Source: Sulfurimonas sp. (lineage in GTDB: Bacteria; Campylobacterota; Campylobacteria; Campylobacterales; Sulfurimonadaceae). From it: a stretch of 64,000 nt of DNA. Positions 53,913-62,712 of the stretch are shown here, piece by piece; the first letter of the stretch is position 1; every line of letters starts with the position of its first letter. The stretch spans positions 2,553,497 to 2,617,496 of the forward strand of contig NZ_CP093396.1 in assembly GCF_029027405.1 (NCBI RefSeq), in the 5' to 3' direction. Position numbers and translations under genes: made by a program. A model generated the notes under the pieces. The model did no database searches and had not been told where the DNA came from. It was given only the letters and a program-made list of their open reading frames with translations.

Positions 53913-55100
53913 ATGAAACCTATACTACAAAAACTTTCAAAACAATGGTTATCTAAACGAACACCAAATTTTTATAGAACTCTTTATGATGATATAGATT
54001 TTAACAGTAAAATAATTGGTATAAAAGGTAGCCGTGGTTCTGGTAAAACTACCCTACTTCATCAATATGCAAAAAATTCTAAATTAAAAGCTAGTCAAAC
54101 ACTATATATAAGTTGTGATAGTCCAGTAATGGCCGGAGAAAATCTATTTGATATTGCCACTGAGTTTGAGCAATATGGTGGAAAATTATTGCTTATTGAT
54201 GAGATACACAAATCAGTTGATTTTAGTTCACACATTAAATCTATTTATGATTTTTTAACTATTAAAGTCATATTTACTGGTTCCTCAGCAATGATTATTA
54301 GTCATGAAACAGCTGACTTATCTCGAAGAGCTTCCATGCATTACCTTCCACCAATGTCACTACGAGAGTTTATATCTTTAAAAGAAAATATAAAACTACC
54401 ATCATATTCTCTTGAAGATTTAATAGATAATCATGAAGATATAAGCTTTGAGATACTACAAGTTATCAAACCACTTGAACAATATTCAAATTATATAAAA
54501 TATGGAGCTTACCCATTTTTTAATGAGTCCATCGTTGATTATCCTATGCGATTACAAGAAGTAATCAATACTACAATTGAATCAGACTTAGCAAAAATAT
54601 TTAATATAGACAACGATAAACAAAGTGTATTAAAACGAGTTTTAGGAATGTTATGCTCAACTTCTCCATATGAAATAAGCAAATCTAAACTTTCTAAAGA
54701 TACGCAAATATCTTGGTCAACACTTTCAAAATATTTAACATACATGAAAGAAGGTGATTTAATTCATCTCATAGATGCTCCTCAAAATCATAAACGACTA
54801 AATAAGGCACAAAAAATGTTGTTAAACAACCCAAACCTATTTCATGTTCTATGTGCAGATCCAAATATCGGATCAATTAGAGAAAGTTATTTCATATCCC
54901 AATTAAATCATATACATCAATTACACTATCATGATAAAGGTGATTTTATTGTTGATGAAAAATATATTTTTGAGATAGGTGGAGCAACAAAGGGAGATAA
55001 ACAATTAGATAATGCTACAAATAGCTTTGTAGTACGAGATGAAATTGAAACTGGTTATTCAAATGTAATCCCGCTTTGGTTATTTGGATTTTTGTATTAA
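53913..55100 (+). CDS. AAA_14/DUF4143-type ATPase, unit 2
   Basis: 395 residues. Walker A GSRGSGKTT is at about 39-47, Walker B LLLIDEIH at about 92-99, then FTGSSAM and LSRRASMHYLPPMSLREF, matching ATPase 1 in order and spacing. The C-terminus again reads GDFIVDEKYIFEIGGATKG and LWLFGFLY. Unlike the barrel genes, the two ATPases are diverged over their whole length, so the duplication of the unit is older than the homogenisation of the barrel part. Role unknown. Confidence 0.85.
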   Translation: MKPILQKLSKQWLSKRTPNFYRTLYDDIDFNSKIIGIKGSRGSGKTTLLHQYAKNSKLKASQTLYISCDSPVMAGENLFDIATEFEQYGGKLLLIDEIHKSVDFSSHIKSIYDFLTIKVIFTGSSAMIISHETADLSRRASMHYLPPMSLREFISLKENIKLPSYSLEDLIDNHEDISFEILQVIKPLEQYSNYIKYGAYPFFNESIVDYPMRLQEVINTTIESDLAKIFNIDNDKQSVLKRVLGMLCSTSPYEISKSKLSKDTQISWSTLSKYLTYMKEGDLIHLIDAPQNHKRLNKAQKMLLNNPNLFHVLCADPNIGSIRESYFISQLNHIHQLHYHDKGDFIVDEKYIFEIGGATKGDKQLDNATNSFVVRDEIETGYSNVIPLWLFGFLY

Positions 55101-55106
55101 ATGATA

Positions 55107-55943
55107 CTACTCTACTTCTCTAATCATCTTTACATCCGCATTATGACGAAGTCTTGCGAAGTAATCACCTAAGACCTGCTCTCTTTGCTCAGCCATAATC
55201 ATATTTACAATCTGAGTTTGAACATTCTCAAATCCCATCTCTTTTGGAGATTCTGTGCCTTTAATATAAAAAGTCATGTATCCACCTTTTCCATCTGGAA
55301 CAACAGCCGTATAGTTATTAATAGGTGTTCGCTCTAGTAGAGATGCTAATTCTGGAGATATGTTATCGTATGGAAGAGTTTGATTGCTTGCAGAAATGTC
55401 TGGAGAATAGAACATCGGGTCCTTAGTTTTTTGTGTCAATTTATTTTTATCTTTAGCTTGATAAATTACAACTACAAAAGCACTTGGATGATCAAAGGCG
55501 TCTTTATGTGACTCGAAGTATGCTTTTATCTCATCTTCTTTTGGCTGGGAAACTCCAGCGTAAGCTATTGCAGAGTAAAGCTTTTGAGATAAAAGTCTCT
55601 CTTTTATCTTCTCTTTTAATTGTGCTGAACTTAAACTATTTGCATTTCTAACTGCTTCATAAAAATCATCGACACTCATTTGATTTCTCTTTGCAGTTTG
55701 TTTTATATCATCATAAACTTCACCACTACTCACACTAAGTTTTCTCTCTTTTATTTCTTGCTTTTCCAAAACTTTTCTTATTAAAGTATTTGTTGCTTTT
55801 TTTTCACTTGTTTTAGATGTTTTCATCTCTTTTTTTATGTCATATGTAGTTATAGCATCGCCTTTTACTACCACTGCAACACCTCCTATAACTTGAGCAT
55901 TTAGTGTTACTACAAAGAGAAGAGTTAAAAATATTTTTTGCAT
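55107..55943 (-). CDS. SurA-type periplasmic peptidyl-prolyl isomerase/foldase
   Basis: 278 residues. A signal peptide (MQKIFLTLLFVVTLNA) is followed by VIGGVAVVVKGDAITTYDIKKEM, the SurA N-terminal opening, a helical chaperone region, and a C-terminal PPIase-like domain (PSAFVVVIYQAKDKN; ISPELASLLERTPINNYTAVVPDGKGGYMTFYI). It would assist outer-membrane protein folding in the periplasm, as Campylobacter PEB4 does. It is convergent with the ATPase 2 gene and 6 nt from its stop. The neighbouring barrel proteins and TonB receptor are possible clients. Confidence 0.85.
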   Translation of the reverse strand: MQKIFLTLLFVVTLNAQVIGGVAVVVKGDAITTYDIKKEMKTSKTSEKKATNTLIRKVLEKQEIKERKLSVSSGEVYDDIKQTAKRNQMSVDDFYEAVRNANSLSSAQLKEKIKERLLSQKLYSAIAYAGVSQPKEDEIKAYFESHKDAFDHPSAFVVVIYQAKDKNKLTQKTKDPMFYSPDISASNQTLPYDNISPELASLLERTPINNYTAVVPDGKGGYMTFYIKGTESPKEMGFENVQTQIVNMIMAEQREQVLGDYFARLRHNADVKMIREVE

Positions 55944-56057
55944 TAATTATCCTGTGAATTTAAAGACCGTATTTTAACATATTTTAAATGAACTTTATTA
56001 ATCTTTTCTTTTACCCCAATGTAATTCAAGTTTAAACACTATTCAAAGAAATAGTAT

Positions 56058-56954
56058 TTAGGGTATATAACTTTTAGGTGAAAGCCCAAACTCTTTCATA
56101 AAAGCATTAGTAAAATTACTTGCATATTTATAACCAATTAATTTAGCCACTTCATTAATGTTGTACTCCCCTGAATGAAGCATTATTTTTGCTTCATTCA
56201 TTTTGTACTTTAAGAGTAATTTATATGGACTAGTATGAAATATCTTCTTAAATCCTACCTTTAATTTAAACTCATTCATATGCACTTGTTTGGCTAAGTC
56301 TACTATAGAAGGTGGATTTTCCATATTATTTATCAAAATTTCTTTTGCTTTATAGATTGCTGTTTTATCATAGTTATCAAGTAAAATTTTATTTTCTTTA
56401 GTTCCAAGTTTTGAAAGTTCTACATGCAGTAGCTCTAAAGATTTACTTTGTAAGTATATTTTCTTTAATTCTCCTTGAAGTTGACAGTCTAATATCTCAG
56501 TAATAATAATTTGAGATTGTATTAAAGTAGGAGAAAAACTTATAAGATTTAGATACTTATCGCTATTGATAAAATACTTTTGAAGTAAACTTTTTTGTAA
56601 ATTTCTTTGTAAAAAATCCTCGTCCAAAATAAGCCTTATTTGTTCTACCTCTTTATCATGAAACTCTCTAAACCCTTGTGTCTTTTCAAAGAGAGATATT
56701 GTGGTAAAGCCCTCTTTAAAGGGTACTGTTTTTTTATCTATTGCATTTGTATATGTTGAACTACCTTTTAAGGACATAGTGATTACGAACTTTTTACTAT
56801 TTTGTTTAGCTTCTATTTGTATAGGTCGCTGGAGTTTATAATTTATTTTTAGTAATAAAAATCCATCTTGTATATTTATTTTATTTGTAATATTGGTTCC
56901 TATGTCAATTGGGAAAATATCACCTTTTAGATCATTTAAAGTTAATTTACACAT
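56058..56954 (-). CDS. AraC-family transcriptional regulator (PchR-like)
   Basis: 298 residues. An N-terminal ligand-binding region precedes two helix-turn-helix units at the C-terminus (PSIVDLAKQVHMNEFKLKVGFKKIF; YNINEVAKLIGYKYASNFTNAFMKEF). The segment HMNEFKLKVGFKK is especially like the siderophore-responsive PchR/YbtA group. AAAGGA precedes the ATG. It is divergent from the TonB receptor with about 110 bp between them, and probably activates that receptor gene when the siderophore is present. Confidence 0.85.
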   Translation of the reverse strand: MCKLTLNDLKGDIFPIDIGTNITNKINIQDGFLLLKINYKLQRPIQIEAKQNSKKFVITMSLKGSSTYTNAIDKKTVPFKEGFTTISLFEKTQGFREFHDKEVEQIRLILDEDFLQRNLQKSLLQKYFINSDKYLNLISFSPTLIQSQIIITEILDCQLQGELKKIYLQSKSLELLHVELSKLGTKENKILLDNYDKTAIYKAKEILINNMENPPSIVDLAKQVHMNEFKLKVGFKKIFHTSPYKLLLKYKMNEAKIMLHSGEYNINEVAKLIGYKYASNFTNAFMKEFGLSPKSYIP

Positions 56955-56996
56955 CTTTTTCCTTTGATAATAGGAATTAAACCTTTTAGAATAATT

Positions 56997-57013
56997 TTGA
57001 TATTGACTATCAA
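56997..57013. promoter_or_regulatory. Putative Fur box or AraC operator before the TonB receptor
   Basis: TTGATA and TATCAA form a perfect 6-bp dyad separated by 5 nt, in the 110-bp region between the AraC gene and the receptor gene. It resembles a Fur-type GATA/TATC dyad but does not match the full 19-bp consensus. It is about 50 bp before the receptor start. Confidence 0.4.
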
Positions 57014-57063
57014 TATATTGAAGTATATACTACAAATAATAAATATATACTAAAAGGAACATC

Positions 57064-59061
57064 GTGATAAACAAAAAGAAAATGACACTATCGTTAATAA
57101 CAAGTCTCTTGTTAAATACTCAAATCATTGCAAATGATGTAACAGAAATGGAAAAGTTAACCGTTACAGCTCAAAAAAGTGAAGAAAATGCACAAAAAGT
57201 ACCTATTAGTATCTCAGTATTTAATGATACTGCAATAGAAGATAAATCAATATCAACACTCGATGATATCGCTAAATATACTCCAGGATTATTACTTTTT
57301 AATACAGGACAAGAGGGATTAACCTCTCCATCTATAAGAGGTATTGGAGCGAATATTTTATCTTATTCAAGTCCTGTTAGTCTTTATGTTGATGGTGTAC
57401 CAACAATGAATAGTTTTGGTTTTACTGATTTATTAGGAGATGTTCAAAGGATTGAAGTTCTAAAAGGTCCACAAGGAACACTTTATGGAAAAAACTCTGA
57501 AGTTGGAGTCATTAATGTTATAACAAAAAAACCAGATAATGAAACAAGAGCAAAGGTTTATACAACACTCGGAAATAATGGAAGAGTTAATATTGGTGCT
57601 AATTTATCTGGAGCTATCATAAAAGACACATTGTACCTTGGTGTCTCTTTAGCACATAATGAAAAAGATGGTTTCATTAAAAATATAGCCACTGGCAAAT
57701 ATGTAAATCACAAAAAAAATAATTATGGAAAAATATATTTACGATATACACCAACAGACAACTTAGAAATATCAGTAATAGCTTCTAAAAGTAAAAATGA
57801 TAATGGAGCGCATGACTGGGCTAGTGCTAGAGATGGTGTGCCTGAAGTTTCTTCAAACCTTGAAGGTTCTTCATCTCCTGAGACTGAAAACATGGCCTTA
57901 AAAATAGACTACAGTATTAGCAGTTCAAGCAGTATCAAGTCTATTACAACTAAAAGAAAACATACAGATGTGGCGACAGTTGATACAGATTTTACACAAC
58001 AAACTATTAGGCACTTATATAAAGATTATGAGTTTAACACTATTTCTCAAGAGTTCAGATATGAAGCTAAACTATCAGATATAAAAATGGTTTCAGGGGT
58101 CTATTTTGATAAAGAAGATAATGATATTTATATAAAATCAATTACTATGTTTGACCCTACAGGTTCTAGAGGCAAACCTCAGAACTTATCTTCACATAGT
58201 ATTGGTGTTTTTGGAAATATTATCTATCCTTTTGCTGATAGCTGGTCTCTTAACACTGGAATTAGATATGACAAAGAAGATAAATCTATAGAGGTAAAGA
58301 GTACAAATATACAATTAAATAAGAGTTGGAGTCATATTTCACCTAAAATATCACTTCAATACACATTTGATAAAAGCAGTATGACTTATATAACTATTGC
58401 CAATGGCTATAGAGCTGGTGGATTTAACCCCCATGCAACACAAAATAAAAAATCCTATGATGAAGAGTCTCTACTCTCTTATGAGTTAGGCTATAAAGGA
58501 ATGTTTTTTAGTAATACAATCAAGTTTAATGCTAGTGCTTACTACATGAGTATCAATGATATGCAGGTTGAAGAGACTTTAATTCCAGGTATTGTATATA
58601 TGGTAAACGCAGCAAGTGCGACTTCAAAAGGAGTTGAATTAGAATTTGAAGCATTACTAAATAGTGAATTTACATTTTTTGCTAATGGTGGCTTTAATGA
58701 TACTACCTTCGATAAATTTACGGACCATACAGGTGATTATAGTGGAAATACAAATCCGTATGCTCCAAAATATAACTTTAACTTAGGTACACAGTATAGA
58801 AATAGTTCAGGATACTACGGAAGAGTTGATTTGAATGGCTATGGCAAAACTTACTTTGATAAAGCAAATAAATACTATCAAGATGCCTATGAATTAGTCA
58901 ATATTAAAATAGGATATGAAGCAGAACATTACGATATATATCTGTATGCAGACAACTTATTTGACAAGGAGCATAATGCACCTGGTGCTTACTTCAGAGG
59001 AACAACAACTATCTTTAAACAAGAGAGAGAAGTTGGTATAAAACTGGCATATAGATATTAA
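57064..59061 (+). CDS. TonB-dependent siderophore receptor, FyuA-like
   Basis: 665 residues from a GTG with AAGGA upstream. A signal peptide (MTLSLITSLLLNTQIIA) is followed by the TonB-box/plug domain (MEKLTVTAQKSEEN; IRGIGANILSYSSPVSLYVD; IEVLKGPQGTLYGKN) and a 22-strand-type barrel ending in an aromatic (LAYRY). The plug and loops, for example LYVDGVP and YGKNSEVGVINVITKKPDN, resemble FyuA, the yersiniabactin/pesticin receptor. It takes up an iron-siderophore complex across the outer membrane. The substrate is not identified. Confidence 0.88.
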   Translation: MINKKKMTLSLITSLLLNTQIIANDVTEMEKLTVTAQKSEENAQKVPISISVFNDTAIEDKSISTLDDIAKYTPGLLLFNTGQEGLTSPSIRGIGANILSYSSPVSLYVDGVPTMNSFGFTDLLGDVQRIEVLKGPQGTLYGKNSEVGVINVITKKPDNETRAKVYTTLGNNGRVNIGANLSGAIIKDTLYLGVSLAHNEKDGFIKNIATGKYVNHKKNNYGKIYLRYTPTDNLEISVIASKSKNDNGAHDWASARDGVPEVSSNLEGSSSPETENMALKIDYSISSSSSIKSITTKRKHTDVATVDTDFTQQTIRHLYKDYEFNTISQEFRYEAKLSDIKMVSGVYFDKEDNDIYIKSITMFDPTGSRGKPQNLSSHSIGVFGNIIYPFADSWSLNTGIRYDKEDKSIEVKSTNIQLNKSWSHISPKISLQYTFDKSSMTYITIANGYRAGGFNPHATQNKKSYDEESLLSYELGYKGMFFSNTIKFNASAYYMSINDMQVEETLIPGIVYMVNAASATSKGVELEFEALLNSEFTFFANGGFNDTTFDKFTDHTGDYSGNTNPYAPKYNFNLGTQYRNSSGYYGRVDLNGYGKTYFDKANKYYQDAYELVNIKIGYEAEHYDIYLYADNLFDKEHNAPGAYFRGTTTIFKQEREVGIKLAYRY

Positions 59062-59077
59062 GATACGAGGAAATAAA

Positions 59078-60073
59078 ATGGAAAATGGAATAAACAGATA
59101 TATAAAAATGTTACTTGAACAAAATAAGACAGAGGTTTTAGCTATCGCTTTACAGTTGAAGCTTTTTAACTACTTAGAAAAGCAAGATATGAGTCTGGAG
59201 TGTTTAGTAAAAGAGTTAAATACTAATGCTAAAAATACAAATACCCTCTTAAAAGCACTGGCCATGATAGACCTAATATACAAAAAGGATGATTTTTATA
59301 AAAACACAGAAGTAACTAAAAAATACTTTATATACGCTGCTTCTACATATTGTGGAGATGTCTTTTTGCACAGAAATGAGATGTTAAATCATGGAAGAAA
59401 AGCTATGTCTAGCCTTGTAAGTGAAGGTGCTAAAGATGTGGCAATGGCTAAAAATCCTAAAAAATGGGCAACTGCTTCAAGAAAATTTTTAAAACAAGAA
59501 CAGACTAATCTTATCTCAAAAAGTGTAGTTGAAATCGTAAAAAACTTAAAAGAGTATCCAAAGATGACTAAGATGTTAGATCTAGGTTGTGCTTCAGGGG
59601 TTTTAGGCTTGGAAATAGTAAAGTCACATCCAACTATGAAAGGTGTTCTTTTTGATTTCCCTGATGTTACAGATGTCGTTTCAACTCATATAAAGGAGTA
59701 TAACTTAGAAGATAAAGTATCCATTTTGTGTGGCGATATTCAAAACGATAATATAGGAAGTAGATATGACTTAATTTGGTGTAGTAATATATTTTATTTT
59801 TTAGATAACAAAACAGATGTTTTAGAAAAAATATATAAAGCACTCAATCCAAATGGGATTTTAGTAAGTGCGCATGTAGAGGTTGGAGAAGAACCTCAAG
59901 AATATGAAGATAGCTTTTTTTATTTTCTAGGACTCAATCTCCAAGGAAGAACTATTTTTAAACCGATGGAGCTATCTAATATTTTAGAACATACAGGGTT
60001 TAGAACTATAAACTCATATACAACATCAGAATTCCCTATGACTCCAACTCAAATACATATAGCAAAAAAATAA
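59078..60073 (+). CDS. O-methyltransferase-like protein with N-terminal dimerisation domain
   Basis: 331 residues. An N-terminal winged-helix-like dimerisation segment (VLAIALQLKLFNYLEKQDMSLECLVKEL) precedes a SAM-binding core (KMLDLGCASGVLGLEIV; VLFDFPDVTDVV; DLIWCSNIFYFLDN). This is the pattern of small-molecule O-methyltransferases. It lies between the TonB receptor (16 nt) and the disrupted permease (4 nt), so it may modify a siderophore or its iron-free product in the cell. This is inference. Confidence 0.78.
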   Translation: MENGINRYIKMLLEQNKTEVLAIALQLKLFNYLEKQDMSLECLVKELNTNAKNTNTLLKALAMIDLIYKKDDFYKNTEVTKKYFIYAASTYCGDVFLHRNEMLNHGRKAMSSLVSEGAKDVAMAKNPKKWATASRKFLKQEQTNLISKSVVEIVKNLKEYPKMTKMLDLGCASGVLGLEIVKSHPTMKGVLFDFPDVTDVVSTHIKEYNLEDKVSILCGDIQNDNIGSRYDLIWCSNIFYFLDNKTDVLEKIYKALNPNGILVSAHVEVGEEPQEYEDSFFYFLGLNLQGRTIFKPMELSNILEHTGFRTINSYTTSEFPMTPTQIHIAKK

Positions 60074-60077
60074 GACA

Positions 60078-60759
60078 ATGGATAAAGCATTATTTAAAAA
60101 GAATATTTTGTTTGGAACACTTTACACTGCATTTTTAGCTCCTTTCATATTTTTTATGTTAGGGCTACCTATGATACTTCAGATAGAAGGCTTTGAAGCT
60201 TCTCTTATTGGGATGTTTCAGATGGTTGGACTCCCTAGTGTAATAAAATTTTCACTCTCCCCTCCCATTGATAAGTTTGTGTTTGAGAAAAATCATTACA
60301 AAAAATGGATAATTGGTACTGGTGTTATTTATGCTGTACTTTTATTTTCTATAAGTTTTTTATCTTTAAAAGATGATTTGTACATAGTTCTGATTGTAAT
60401 TATGCTAACAACCTTAGTATCAACCTTTATAGATATTCCTCTAAACGCTCTGTCCATAAAGATATTTACAAAAGAAGAGAGATTTGTAGCAGGTTCATAT
60501 AAGGCTAGTTCTTATTTTGTTGCAGGTATCTTAGGTGCTGGAGTATTTTTACTCTTTTATAATCATATAGGTTGGAGAAATACTTTTATGATTATGTCTG
60601 CAATGGTTTTAGTCGCTCTACTTATTTTAATGTTAATAAGTGAGAGTGATGAGATAATAAAAGAAAAAAAAGTATCTTTTGAGACGATTCTATCATTTTT
60701 TACACAAAAAAATATAGGAATTTGGATATTTCTGTTATCTTTTTATTTTGCATTTTATA
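60078..60759 (+). pseudogene. MFS siderophore permease (FptX/RhtX-like), N-terminal fragment split by IS
   Basis: About 227 residues of an MFS permease with about six membrane helices (FLAPFIFFMLGLPMIL; VIKFSLSPPIDKFVF). The reading frame continues into the left inverted repeat of the insertion element and stops at 60806 after encoding about 15 foreign residues. Gene order (AraC, TonB receptor, methyltransferase, permease) matches siderophore systems such as pyochelin and yersiniabactin, in which this permease carries the complex over the inner membrane. The remainder of the gene is at 62092. Confidence 0.82.
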
Positions 60760-62087
60760 CTACCCCAATATGTCAAGACAACTTTTTCAAAAATCTAATT
60801 CCCTAAATACCTGTTACCCTATGCTACATTTTCACTAGATTTAGTGTAATTCTCATCATTGATTTTTAAACTATCATAATAAACATTCATAGGTTTTTTA
60901 TATTTCAATGTCTCATGAAATCTTCTATGATTATAAAATTCTATATAATCCTTAACATCACTTTTGAGAATTGATACTCTCTCATATTCATTGAGGTATA
61001 TTTTTTCAACTTTAGCACTTCTCCAGAACCTCTCAATACAAATATTATCTGTTGCTCTACCTTTACCATCCATAGAGATAATTATGTCATTATCTTTTAA
61101 TGTTTGAGTGTGGATACAGCTTGTATATTGTGACCCTTGATCAGTATTAAATATCTCAGGCTTACCATAGAGTGCGAGTGCTTCATCTAGTACACCCATG
61201 ACTAAATCTGTATCCATTGTGTTGGATATTCGCCAAGATAATATTGCTTTAGAATACCAATCAATTATGGCAGCCATATAGACCATACCACCTTTAATTT
61301 TAATATAGGTTATATCTGTTGACCATACTTGGTTTGCTCTTACGATATCTAATCCTCTTATTTTGTAAGAGTATTTATGATGTTGCTTGTCCGCCCAGCT
61401 TGTATTTGGTGGTCTTACAGCTAAAACAGCCTGTAAACCTAACTCTCTACGGTATGCCAGCACTGTGTTGGGACTGACACGAAAACCATCCTCTAGTAGT
61501 TGATGATACACTTTCATATAGCCATAGCTTGGTATCTCTTCAAATACTTTTTCTATATGTTTTTTAATTACATTTTTAGCAAGATTTACCATTGGTGCAT
61601 AGAACAAATTACTTCTGTTATAGTTAATAAGATTACATTGTTTTACAACTGATAATGCCTTATTTTCATCTCTATCAATCAACTCCTTTTTATAGCTAGA
61701 GTCCAAGCTGCTTAACTTTCCCACCGCCCAGTCCTTCTCTACTGTTAGTTGACCTACAACCTTTGCATATTCATCAAGTTTAGCTTGTAATCTTACATTC
61801 TCTTCTTTGTACTCTTTAATTACTTTTGCAGGTTCCATCGCAACTTCTGCATTTTCCAAAAATATCTTCTTCCAATTTTGTAAGTTTTTTGGTGTGATAT
61901 TATTTACACTTGCTATTTCATTTAGTGTCTTATCTTCTTTTAAAACTTCTAAAACTAACTTTGTCTTGAATTCTGCTGTATATGTTGTTCTTTTTCGACT
62001 CATAAGATTACCTTCTATTTTTATTGTTTAATTTTACTCTTTTAAGAATTAAACTTTAGAAATAGTTGTTTGATTTTCTTGGGGTAG
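60760..62087 (-). mobile_element. IS3-family insertion sequence, about 1.33 kb, interrupting the permease gene
   Basis: Outer ends CTACCCCAA... and ...TTGGGGTAG form imperfect inverted repeats of 42 bp with 31 matching positions. The single transposase gene is on the minus strand. TATA is present directly outside both ends (60756-60759 and 62088-62091) and may be the target duplication; however, removal of exactly 4 bp would not restore the permease frame, whereas removal of 2 bp would, so the exact ends are not settled. Confidence 0.85.
60819..62003 (-). CDS. IS3-family transposase, single reading frame
   Basis: 394 residues. The N-terminal helix-turn-helix of OrfA (YTAEFKTKLVLEVLKEDKTLNEIA; NLQNWKKIFLEN) and a leucine-rich coiled segment (about 55-100) lead directly into the OrfB part. 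The catalytic triad is D230 (WSTDITY), D288 (NTDQGSQ) and E324 (IERFWRSAK), with the D-(35)-E spacing of the IS3 family. Most IS3 elements need a -1 frameshift to join OrfA and OrfB; here they are in one frame. All key residues are present, so the element may be active. Confidence 0.92.
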   Translation of the reverse strand: MSRKRTTYTAEFKTKLVLEVLKEDKTLNEIASVNNITPKNLQNWKKIFLENAEVAMEPAKVIKEYKEENVRLQAKLDEYAKVVGQLTVEKDWAVGKLSSLDSSYKKELIDRDENKALSVVKQCNLINYNRSNLFYAPMVNLAKNVIKKHIEKVFEEIPSYGYMKVYHQLLEDGFRVSPNTVLAYRRELGLQAVLAVRPPNTSWADKQHHKYSYKIRGLDIVRANQVWSTDITYIKIKGGMVYMAAIIDWYSKAILSWRISNTMDTDLVMGVLDEALALYGKPEIFNTDQGSQYTSCIHTQTLKDNDIIISMDGKGRATDNICIERFWRSAKVEKIYLNEYERVSILKSDVKDYIEFYNHRRFHETLKYKKPMNVYYDSLKINDENYTKSSENVA

Positions 62088-62091
62088 TATA

Positions 62092-62607
62092 TTTATAAGT
62101 GCTGTATGGATTTTTATGAAACCTTACCTCATAAGCAAAGGAATAAATGCTGATGAAGTAGCTATGTATGTAGGTATTTACGGAAGTGGGGTAGGCTTTA
62201 TAGGTGGTGTCCTGGCTAGTTTTATATCTAAAAAATTCAGTAAAAAGACGGTACTTATAAGCTTTGCAATATTTAATGTTGTTGCCATTGTAATCCTTAT
62301 TTTTATAGAAAATTATCAATTAACGATACCATTACTACTTCTAGCCGTCACATTTACAGCACTAGCCATCGCACTGTCTTCTGCGATCATTTTTTCTATG
62401 ATTATGGACTATAGTCGCGATACTTCAAGAGGGGTTGACTATGCAGTTGCGTCAAGCTTGTTTTCATTTACGAGGATTATATCTGCTGTAATCGCTGGTA
62501 TAATCATTTCAAATATGGGATTTGGTATGATGTTCTTATTTGAAATGATAGGAATGATTTTAGTTGTTTTCATCATTTTTAGGTTTTATAAAGAGCAAGA
62601 AGTATAG
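62092..62607 (+). pseudogene. MFS siderophore permease, C-terminal fragment
   Basis: The frame from 62092 reads FISAVWIFMKPYLISKGINADEV before and through the ATG at 62116, which is clearly the middle of an MFS protein (helix 7 onward), and continues through about five more helices to a stop at 62607. The upstream part is at 60078. The ATG at 62116 is not the native start. It could give a truncated protein but not a functional transporter. Confidence 0.82.
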
Positions 62608-62631
62608 TTAAAAATAATACTTCTTGCTCTT
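62591..62631. terminator. Strong perfect hairpin at the end of the permease gene
   Basis: AAGAGCAAGAAGTAT at 62591-62605 and its exact complement at 62617-62631 make a 15-bp stem with an 11-nt loop. It overlaps the last codons of the permease. No long T-run follows on the plus strand. It is a probable bidirectional terminator at the end of the siderophore transcript. Confidence 0.55.
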
Positions 62632-62712
62632 CATTAAATCCTTATGTAATATCCCCCACTCTTTAAAAAAAGCATTTGTAAAACTGCTAGTATGTTTATA
62701 TCCAAGAATAAT
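62608..62712 (-). pseudogene. Remnant of an AraC-family regulator (C-terminal end)
   Basis: Read on the minus strand, a frame gives LGYKHTSSFTNAFFKEWGI and ends at a stop at 62608. This matches the second helix-turn-helix of AraC proteins, including the intact PchR-like regulator at 56058 (IGYKYASNFTNAFMKEFGL). Nothing of the rest of the protein is present, because the sequence changes to a transposase remnant. It is the end of a second, lost regulator gene. Confidence 0.72.

Noticed and set aside
62056..62319. Minus-strand open frame across the right IS end and the permease fragment
   Set aside because: It crosses the IS boundary and has no family features; the plus strand encodes the permease.
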